Source: DATLYH01 sp035575035
GTDB taxonomy: Bacteria > Planctomycetota > Planctomycetia > Gemmatales > Gemmataceae
DNA length: 18,226 nt
Assembly: GCA_035575035.1 (NCBI GenBank)
Contig: DATLYH010000180.1
Location: 1-18,226, forward strand
Direction: 5' to 3'
Shown: positions 12,896 to 18,226 of the stretch, one piece after another
Layout of the letters: each line of letters starts with the position of its first letter
Numbering within the stretch: the stretch's first letter is position 1
Program-made: the position numbers and the translations under genes
Notes under the pieces: model-generated
Told to the model about the DNA's origin: nothing
The model's database searches: none
Seen by the model: only the letters and a program-made list of their open reading frames with translations

Positions 12896-14293
12896 GTGCG
12901 GCGTGTGGCATTGCTGACGGTGATCGGGCTGTCCCTGCTGCCGGGCCCGGCGGCGGCCGCACAGGCCGAACATCGGCCGATCCTCGATGTGCCGGTCTGG
13001 AGTGCCGCTCCCTTTGTGCTGCTGCTTCTGGCCATCGCCCTCTTGCCGCTGACAGCCGGGCACTTCTGGCATTCCAACCGCAACAAGGCCCTGGTGATGG
13101 TCCTGTTTGCCGCCCCGGTGGCCGTCTATCTGGTCCACTCCGGACCCGACCACACCCACGCCCTGTTGCACGCTGTGGGCGAGTATGCCTCGTTCATCAT
13201 CCTGCTCGGGTCGTTGTATACCGTCTCGGGCGGCATTGTGCTCCGCGGTGATATCCAGGGCCGACCGCTAACCAACACGGCCCTTCTGACGGTGGGGGCG
13301 GTGCTGGCCAACTTCATCGGCACCACTGGCGCCAGCATGCTGCTGATCCGCCCCGTGCTCCGGATCAACCACCAACGGCAGTACGTCCGCCATCTGCCGA
13401 TCTTCTTCATCTTCGTGGTCAGCAACATTGGCGGCCTGCTGACGCCGCTGGGCGACCCACCGCTGTTCCTCGGCTTCCTCCGCGGCGTCGATTTCTTCTG
13501 GACGCTGTCGCTGTGGCCGCAGTGGCTGGTGGCCAACGGCATCGTGCTGGGAATCTTTCTGGTCTGGGACACGTTCGCCTACCTGCGCGAGCCGAAGCGG
13601 GCACTGGCCTGGGACCTCAGCGAGGTCGAGCCGCTGCGGCTGGAGGGGCTGCGCAATCTCTTGTTCCTGGCGGGTATCCTGGCGGCTGTGCTATTCCAGG
13701 CGGAGAAGGTGGCTCAGGCCGCGGCCGCCGGGCTAGGGCGGTTCTTTCCTTGCCCCGACCTGACCTTGCACAAGCCGTGGGGCGAGGTGCTCATGGCGGC
13801 GATGGCGGTACTGGCGTTCGTGCTGACGCCCGCGCGGCTGCGCCAGGCAAACGGCTTCAGTTGGGGACCGATCGTGGAGGTGGCCGTTCTGTTCGCTGGC
13901 ATCTTCGTCTGCATGGTGCCTGCCCTGGAGTTGCTGCGCCGGCATGGCCCGGCCTTCGGCCTGAACGCTCCCTGGCAGTACTTTTGGCTGACCGGCGGCC
14001 TGTCATCATTCCTGGACAACGCGCCGACCTACCTGACGTTTGCCACAATGGCAGCGGGAGAGAACCCGGTCGGCTGGCTGGCGGACCATCGGCCGGCGAT
14101 CCTGCAAGCGATCAGCTGCGGGGCGGTCTTCATGGGGGCGAATACCTACATCGGCAACGGCCCCAACTTCATGGTCAAAGCCATCGCCGACGAGGCCGGC
14201 GTGCCGGCGCCGTCGTTCTTTGGCTACATGGCTTACTCTGGGCTGATCCTGCTGCCGGTGTTCGTCCTGATCACATACTTGTTCTTTTGGTAG
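12896..14293 (+). CDS. NhaD-like Na+/H+ antiporter (ion transporter superfamily)
   Basis: A 465-residue polytopic membrane protein of the ion transporter superfamily, close to the CitMHS_2/NhaD-type antiporters. A cleavable-looking N-terminal segment (1-22) is followed by many hydrophobic helices. The two inverted-repeat signature hairpins are clear: IGTTGASMLLIRP (141-153) with SNIGGLLTPLGDPPLF (176-191) in the first half, and SSFLDNAPTYL (370-380) with GANTYIGNGPNFMVKAIA (414-431) in the second. NhaD proteins exchange Na+ for H+; citrate or another anion cannot be excluded from sequence alone. A histidine-bearing loop (HSGPDHTHALLH, 81-92) lies between early helices. The start is GTG 12896 with GAGGAGG at 12882-12888. 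No regulatory gene is adjacent. Confidence 0.85.
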   Translation: MRRVALLTVIGLSLLPGPAAAAQAEHRPILDVPVWSAAPFVLLLLAIALLPLTAGHFWHSNRNKALVMVLFAAPVAVYLVHSGPDHTHALLHAVGEYASFIILLGSLYTVSGGIVLRGDIQGRPLTNTALLTVGAVLANFIGTTGASMLLIRPVLRINHQRQYVRHLPIFFIFVVSNIGGLLTPLGDPPLFLGFLRGVDFFWTLSLWPQWLVANGIVLGIFLVWDTFAYLREPKRALAWDLSEVEPLRLEGLRNLLFLAGILAAVLFQAEKVAQAAAAGLGRFFPCPDLTLHKPWGEVLMAAMAVLAFVLTPARLRQANGFSWGPIVEVAVLFAGIFVCMVPALELLRRHGPAFGLNAPWQYFWLTGGLSSFLDNAPTYLTFATMAAGENPVGWLADHRPAILQAISCGAVFMGANTYIGNGPNFMVKAIADEAGVPAPSFFGYMAYSGLILLPVFVLITYLFFW

Positions 14294-14317
14294 GTGGAAG
14301 CAGAACCACGAGAGGAA

Positions 14318-14511
14318 ATGACGAATATCGAATGACGGATGACGAAGGAAGCCCGAAGGACGAAGCACGAATGACGAAACACCCGGCCGGGGACGTTAAC
14401 CTACCGAGGGCTGAACCTCCCAGCGGGGGGCTCGTGCTACCCGCTCACCTTTAGCATTCGTCATTAGGAATTCGTCGTTCTTTCGTCATTGGTGCTTAAG
14501 AATTCGCCATT
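14318..14511. repeat. Opposed 7-bp repeat element B
   Basis: The left arm (14318-14380) has nine consecutive 7-bp units on the + strand: ATGACGA, ATATCGA, ATGACGG, ATGACGA, AGGAAGC, CCGAAGG, ACGAAGC, ACGAATG, ACGAAAC. The right arm (14456-14511) has eight units of the reverse complement type: ATTCGTC, ATTAGGA, ATTCGTC, GTTCTTT, CGTCATT, GGTGCTT, AAGAATT, CGCCATT. The 75-bp core contains the palindrome CCCGGCCGGG (14382-14391) and a small AGCGGG/CCCGCT hairpin (14422-14445). The element fills nearly the whole gap between the antiporter stop and the zinc-ribbon gene start, with 5 bp left before the ATG. Confidence 0.7.
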
Positions 14512-14516
14512 CACAC

Positions 14517-15215
14517 ATGATCTGGTTCGTATGCAAGCAGTGCGGCAAGCGGCACAGCCGGCCGGACGAGGCGGGTGGCAGTCTGGTCTTTTGCGAATGC
14601 GGCCAGGCCAACCGCGTTCCCTGGGAGAGCACGGCGCCGCTGCCCCCGGAGCCCGAAGCGGCTGACTCAGAGAAAGACCACGACGAGGAGCGGGATCGGC
14701 CGCCGGTTGTACGGCCGCGCCGTCGGCCCGTGGCGCCGCCCCGCGATCCGTCCCGCTGCCTGAACCACGAGGACGCCCCTGCGCAGGGCACCTGCGCGGC
14801 CTGCGGCGAGGCATTCTGCGCAAGCTGTGTGGTCGAACTTCAGGGGGAGACGCTATGCGGACCGTGCAAGAACTACCGCCTTGGTCAACTCCAGCGATCG
14901 CCGCAGCTGTCGCCGTTGGCCCTGGTCGCGCTGCTACTGGGGCTGATCAGTGCTCCGGTGGGATTCTGTCTGACGATCATCCCCCTGGGGATGCCCCAGG
15001 CCCCGTCGGCAGGAACACTGGGGTGCGGGCTGATCGGGCTGATCTTGCCGGCGGTGGCGCTGGTCCTCGGTCTGCTTGCCTTGCGCGACATCGAGGCTGA
15101 CCCGCGCGTGGGCGGCCGGGCGCTGGCCCTGACCGGGACGATGGCCGGCGCCCTCGGCGTCCTCTGGTGTCTGACGGTCGTGCTGCTCATGGCTGGCAAA
15201 CTGATCCTGGAGTGA
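14517..15215 (+). CDS. Zinc-ribbon/B-box-like membrane protein 1
   Basis: A 232-residue protein. An N-terminal zinc ribbon (C6-x2-C9 and C26-x-C28) is followed by a charged, proline-rich linker (about 40-78). Next is a B-box-like zinc finger (C81, H84, C93, C96, C101, C104, C114, C117), then three predicted membrane helices (about 133-157, 165-190 and 205-228) that look like a DUF4190-type module. Such proteins probably sit in the membrane with zinc domains in the cytoplasm; no reaction is known. The ATG at 14517 fits the family's usual beginning, but there is no clear ribosome binding site because repeat element B ends 5 bp upstream. The gene after it has the same domain order, so the two are likely paralogues in one transcript. 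Confidence 0.8.
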   Translation: MIWFVCKQCGKRHSRPDEAGGSLVFCECGQANRVPWESTAPLPPEPEAADSEKDHDEERDRPPVVRPRRRPVAPPRDPSRCLNHEDAPAQGTCAACGEAFCASCVVELQGETLCGPCKNYRLGQLQRSPQLSPLALVALLLGLISAPVGFCLTIIPLGMPQAPSAGTLGCGLIGLILPAVALVLGLLALRDIEADPRVGGRALALTGTMAGALGVLWCLTVVLLMAGKLILE

Positions 15216-15223
15216 TTCTCCTC

Positions 15224-15835
15224 ATGCCCTACTGTCCCGCCTGCGACCGGCCGTTGCTCCGCAAGCCGGAGCGCTTGGGCGCTCGTTGTCCGTACTGCCG
15301 TGCGCCGCTTTATGAGCGGTCGGGAGTGCCGCGGCCGGCCGGCCCCGACGACAACCGATGCACCGCCCACGAGTCGAACGCCGCCGTCGGGACGTGTCAG
15401 CGCTGCGGCAACTATCTCTGCCCGGTCTGTCGGACCCGCTGGCGCGGCCAGGCCGTGTGCATCGCCTGCGTCAACCGCGCCCTGGAGGTTTCCGAGGCAC
15501 CCCCGGAGGAGGCGCGAGCCCACCTGCGCCAGGCGGTGCTGGCCTTGGTCTTCGGCCTGGCTGCCTGGGGGGTGGTGGTCGTCGGGGTTGTGGTCGTGAT
15601 CCTTGGCGGGGCTCTTTCGGTGTCGGACATGGCGGCCGGCCAGCTGGTGATGCTGCTGGGGGCGCTGGTGATCATGAGCAGCCCGCTGTTGTCGGTGCCG
15701 GGGATTGGTCAGGGAGCGGCGGCCATCCGCACGCGTGGCGGCCATATGATCCTGGCCACCGCCGGACTGCTGCTGTCGGCCCTGCACGTCGGACTACTCA
15801 TCGGCATGTTCTGCTCGAACATTTGGCAGATGTAA
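15224..15835 (+). CDS. Zinc-ribbon/B-box-like membrane protein 2
   Basis: A 203-residue protein with the same plan as its upstream neighbour. The zinc ribbon has C4-x2-C7 and C22-x2-C25, the B-box-like finger has C46, H49, C58, C61, C66, C69, C79 and C82, and three membrane helices follow (about 102-128, 138-158 and 175-197). The linker is shorter. The start ATG 15224 lies 8 bp after the previous stop, with GGAG (15209-15212) spanning the end of that gene, so translation is probably coupled. The four-cysteine N-terminal ribbon is complete, whereas the neighbour has a less regular C-x-C second half. Function unknown. A separate promoter candidate follows for the MFS gene, so the pair may form its own two-gene unit. 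Confidence 0.8.
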   Translation: MPYCPACDRPLLRKPERLGARCPYCRAPLYERSGVPRPAGPDDNRCTAHESNAAVGTCQRCGNYLCPVCRTRWRGQAVCIACVNRALEVSEAPPEEARAHLRQAVLALVFGLAAWGVVVVGVVVVILGGALSVSDMAAGQLVMLLGALVIMSSPLLSVPGIGQGAAAIRTRGGHMILATAGLLLSALHVGLLIGMFCSNIWQM

Positions 15836-15877
15836 TCCTTAAGACAATCCGTCCCCGCCAGCAGCAGGCGCAAAAAT

Positions 15878-15900
15878 GTCGAAGCGCCAGCACTTTCGAC
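15878..15900. promoter_or_regulatory. Inverted repeat next to MFS promoter
   Basis: GTCGAA (15878-15883) and TTCGAC (15895-15900) are perfect inverted half-sites 11 bp apart, a dyad that ends directly at the candidate -35 box. This is where an activator or repressor could bind, but six-base half-sites can occur by chance. Confidence 0.3.
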
Positions 15901-15929
15901 TTGGGATCGCCCGCCGGCGCAGGTATTCT
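15901..15929 (+). promoter_or_regulatory. Candidate sigma70-like promoter of the MFS gene
   Basis: TTGGGA (15901-15906) and TATTCT (15924-15929) are separated by the optimal 17 bp, each 4 of 6 to consensus. Transcription would start near 15936, about 30 bp before the ATG at 15967. Confidence 0.4.
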
Positions 15930-15966
15930 CAACCGAGCACTCTCTCGCCACACCAAGAGGTCCGGC

Positions 15967-17475
15967 ATGGGCACACAGCAGTTGAAGAGCGGCAGCCGCG
16001 GCCCGTGGATGGCCCTGATCGCGGCCTTGTTAGGCTGGATGTTCGACGGTTTCGAGATGGGCCTGTTCCCGCTGATCGGCCAGCCGGCATTGAAGGAGTT
16101 ACTCGCGGGCCGCCCGGCCGCCGACGCCGACCAGTGGTTCTCAGTCATCATCGCGGTCTTCCTAGTCGGCGCTGCCACCGGCGGGGTGCTGTTTGGTTGG
16201 CTCGGCGACCGCATCGGCCGGGTCCGAGCCATGTCGCTGAGCATCTTCACCTACGCGGTCTTCACCGGGCTGTGCGGTCTGGCCACCGACGCCCGGCAGA
16301 TCGCTGTGCTGCGCTTCATCGCCTCGCTCGGCATGGGCGGCGAATGGGCCCTGGGCGTGGCCCTGGTGACCGAGCTATGGCCCGATCGCTCGCGCGCCTT
16401 CCTGGCGGGCCTGATCGGGGCGGCCGCCAACGTCGGCTTCCTCCTCGTCGGCCTGATCAGCCTGGTTCTGACGGCGCTGCTTCAGCAGGTTGGCGACTTG
16501 ATGCGCGCCATCGGCCTGTCGGAGGAATCGGTGGAGCACCTGCTCCGCAATGACGGCTGGCGGTTCATGATGATCCTCGGGGCGCTGCCCGCGCTGCTGA
16601 TCTTCCTGATCCGCCTGTGCGTGCCGGAGTCGGCCCGCTGGGAGGCGGAGCGCGAGCGCGGGGCGACCTCGCACTGGTCCAACCGCGACCTGTTGGGAGT
16701 GCTCCTCGGGGCCCTGGGCGCCGGGCTGGTCATCATCCTGTGGTCGCCACTCGTGGAGCGGATGGCCGTCCGCGTGCCGGGAACGCTGCTCGGCCTGGCC
16801 GTGGCGCTGGGAGGCTTCCTGTACCCGGTGCTGCGCTACCTGAAGCGGGCGGAGGCAGCCGGCGACGTGGAGGCGGGGGGCGTGGGGAGGAACCTGGGCC
16901 GACTGCTGCTGGGGGCGGGGTTGGCGGGGGTGGCATTGCTGGGCACCTGGGGCGCCTTGCAGTGGGCGCCGCGCTGGGCCATCCAGCTGACGGCAGAGAC
17001 CGGGCCCGCTCACGCCAAGGAGTACACCCAGATCGCCAGTGCCGCCGGCGCCATCGTCGGGACCATCGCCGCGGCCCTGGTGGGCGGTTGGCTCGGCCGG
17101 CGCATCACCTACACCTTGCTCTGCCTCGGCTCGCTCGGCTCGGCGGTCCTGCTCTACCAGGGCAACACGTCCTACGGCGGTGCGTTCCTGGCCTCGGTCT
17201 TCCTCGCCGGTGGAATCACGGCTGCCTTTTACGGGTGGTTCCCACTCTACCTGCCGGAATTGTTCCGCACCAGCATCCGCGCCACCAGCCAGGGCTTCGC
17301 GTACAACTTCGGCCGGGTCATTGCCGCGATCGGCACCCTGCAGACGGCCACACTGATGAGCTTCTTTGATGGCAGTTTCCCCATGGCCGGGACGGTCCTG
17401 AGCGCGATCTATCTGGTCGGCATCGTGCTCGTCTGGTTCGGCCCCGAGACTCGCGGCCGGCCGCTGCCCGATTAG
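15967..17475 (+). CDS. MFS transporter (metabolite/H+ symporter type)
   Basis: A 502-residue major facilitator superfamily transporter with about 12 membrane helices. In helix 1 the sequence DGFEMGLFPL (27-36) recalls the DGFD motif of the aromatic acid and sialate symporters. The MFS signature motif GWLGDRIGR is at 77-85, RFIASLGMGGEWALG at 117-130 and PESARW at 220-225. A long loop with ERERGATSHW separates the halves. It would import or export an organic anion or sugar with protons; the substrate is not predictable. The start ATG 15967 is preceded by GAGG; much farther upstream in-frame starts overlap the previous gene and lack support. It has its own promoter candidate and a dyad upstream. 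The neighbouring PIG-L gene is 86 bp downstream. Confidence 0.87.
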   Translation: MGTQQLKSGSRGPWMALIAALLGWMFDGFEMGLFPLIGQPALKELLAGRPAADADQWFSVIIAVFLVGAATGGVLFGWLGDRIGRVRAMSLSIFTYAVFTGLCGLATDARQIAVLRFIASLGMGGEWALGVALVTELWPDRSRAFLAGLIGAAANVGFLLVGLISLVLTALLQQVGDLMRAIGLSEESVEHLLRNDGWRFMMILGALPALLIFLIRLCVPESARWEAERERGATSHWSNRDLLGVLLGALGAGLVIILWSPLVERMAVRVPGTLLGLAVALGGFLYPVLRYLKRAEAAGDVEAGGVGRNLGRLLLGAGLAGVALLGTWGALQWAPRWAIQLTAETGPAHAKEYTQIASAAGAIVGTIAAALVGGWLGRRITYTLLCLGSLGSAVLLYQGNTSYGGAFLASVFLAGGITAAFYGWFPLYLPELFRTSIRATSQGFAYNFGRVIAAIGTLQTATLMSFFDGSFPMAGTVLSAIYLVGIVLVWFGPETRGRPLPD

Positions 17476-17561
17476 CCGCCGCAGCGCCTCGACCGGTCGG
17501 CGGACGCCGGCCGCTTACTATGCGTTAGCGGGACTGCCGCCCCCCGGCCAGGAGGTGGGCC

Positions 17562-18206
17562 ATGAACGTCATGGTGATCGCGCCGCACCCGGACGATGAG
17601 GCGATCGGCTGCGGCGGCACCATCTGCCTGCATGTGGGGCGCGGCGACCGGGTGGCCGTCGTCTTTCTCACCTCCGGTGAGCTGGGCCTGAAGCACCTGC
17701 CGCAGGAGCAGGCGCGGCAGGTCCGGGAGCGCGAGGCAGAGGCGGCCGCAGATGTCCTGGGGGTCGCGGCGGTCACGTTCCTGCGGCAGGCAGACTGGTA
17801 TATCCATGACGAAGTGGACCAGGCGGCGGCCGCCCTGACGCCGGTCCTGGGACGTGCGGCGCCACAGATCGTTTACCTCCCCCATCCGCGCGAGTGGCAC
17901 CCCGACCACCGGGCGGCCCTGTTTGTTGTCCGCGCAGCGCTGGCCGGTGCCGACATTCCAGTCCCGGTCCTTCTTACCTATGAGGTGTGGACCCCTCTGG
18001 CCGAGTACGATCGGGTGGAGGATATTACCCCGGTCATGATGCGCAAGCTGCGGGCGATTCGGTGTTACCGGTCCCAGCTGGAGGGCTTCCGCTATGACCG
18101 CGCTGCCCGTGGCCTGGGCCAGTACCGCGGCGCCCTGGCCGGCCGCTGTCGTTACGCCGAGGTCTTTCAACCGATCGACCCTGCCCCTCTCCCCTCTCCC
18201 CCTTAG
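17562..18206 (+). CDS. PIG-L/LmbE-family deacetylase
   Basis: A 214-residue zinc-dependent de-N-acetylase. The metal motif APHPDDE is at 7-13 (H9, D12, E13) and HPDH at 113-116; GCGGT (17-20) and FLTSGE (35-40) are typical. Unlike the bshB1 product in this window it lacks the BshB1-specific middle segments, so it belongs to the general LmbE group that deacetylates N-acetylglucosamine-type sugars or glycoconjugates; the substrate is unknown. The start ATG 17562 has a near-perfect AGGAGG (17550-17555) six bases upstream. The last residues (PLPSPP) and the TAG stop are formed by a hairpin at 18192-18213. No transport gene for the product is obvious apart from the preceding MFS gene. Confidence 0.85.
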   Translation: MNVMVIAPHPDDEAIGCGGTICLHVGRGDRVAVVFLTSGELGLKHLPQEQARQVREREAEAAADVLGVAAVTFLRQADWYIHDEVDQAAAALTPVLGRAAPQIVYLPHPREWHPDHRAALFVVRAALAGADIPVPVLLTYEVWTPLAEYDRVEDITPVMMRKLRAIRCYRSQLEGFRYDRAARGLGQYRGALAGRCRYAEVFQPIDPAPLPSPP

Positions 18207-18213
18207 GAGAGGG
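18192..18213 (+). terminator. Hairpin spanning the stop codon of the PIG-L gene
   Basis: CCCTCTCC (18192-18199) pairs perfectly with GGAGAGGG (18206-18213) over a 6-nt loop that includes part of the TAG stop (18204-18206). Similar CCCTCTCC...GGAGAGGG palindromes occur as intergenic repeats in many GC-rich genomes. There is no T-run, so this may be a repeat rather than a true terminator. Confidence 0.5.
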
Positions 18214-18226
18214 ATAGACAAGAATG

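Noticed and set aside
14318..14511. CRISPR array
   Set aside because: The units are 7 bp, contiguous and degenerate, with no spacers of constant length and no cas genes.
1..18226. tRNA or rRNA genes
   Set aside because: No cloverleaf-like stretch with a T-loop GTTCRA motif in context, and no rRNA-like conserved blocks were noticed by eye; a dedicated tRNA and rRNA scan was not possible here.

Overview
The window looks like ordinary chromosome from a planctomycete, most likely of the Gemmata group. The base composition is GC-rich. The DUF1559 pseudopilin-like protein with its C-terminal H...DG motif, the Tat-exported Gfo/Idh/MocA oxidoreductase and amidohydrolase, the small zinc-ribbon membrane proteins and the palindromic and 7-bp intergenic repeats all fit that group. 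The assignment rests on gene families and recalled patterns, not on a search. I see no rRNA, tRNA, CRISPR array, prophage or transposase.

Layout. From 1 to 865 (+) there is the tail of an upstream gene and a CysQ/inositol-monophosphatase-type phosphatase. From 852 to 4494 (-) there is a leftward block: a 100-aa protein of unknown function, a BshB1-type deacetylase, a 71-aa protein of unknown function, a XerC-type tyrosine recombinase and an exported thioredoxin-fold/TPR protein. From 4830 to 9890 (+) come an exported amidohydrolase, an exported Gfo/Idh/MocA oxidoreductase, the DUF1559 protein followed by a 64-aa lipoprotein, and a VapBC toxin-antitoxin pair. From 9922 to 12462 (-) lies a large secreted DUF885 protein whose N-terminal half is duplicated. 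From 12896 to the end (+) are an NhaD-like ion antiporter, two tandem zinc-binding membrane proteins, an MFS transporter and a second PIG-L/LmbE-type deacetylase.

How the genes work together. Clear functional units are few. VapB/VapC is a translationally overlapping toxin-antitoxin module. The 71-aa gene and xerC form a tight pair, with the thioredoxin/TPR gene 44 bp further on. DUF1559 and the lipoprotein are separated only by a strong hairpin. The two zinc-ribbon genes are probable tandem paralogues. The remaining genes look like independent housekeeping, export or transport functions.

The most unusual signals are in repeats and gene architecture. (1) Two intergenic elements, at about 1923-2049 and 14318-14511, are each built from degenerate 7-bp units in two opposed arms around a central core. 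One arm of the first forms the stop codon of xerC and the other encodes part of the next gene's signal peptide. (2) A palindromic repeat family is shared between 7551-7591 and 12826-12880. (3) The DUF885 protein carries a tandem internal duplication of about 220 residues. I found no convincing new multi-gene system.
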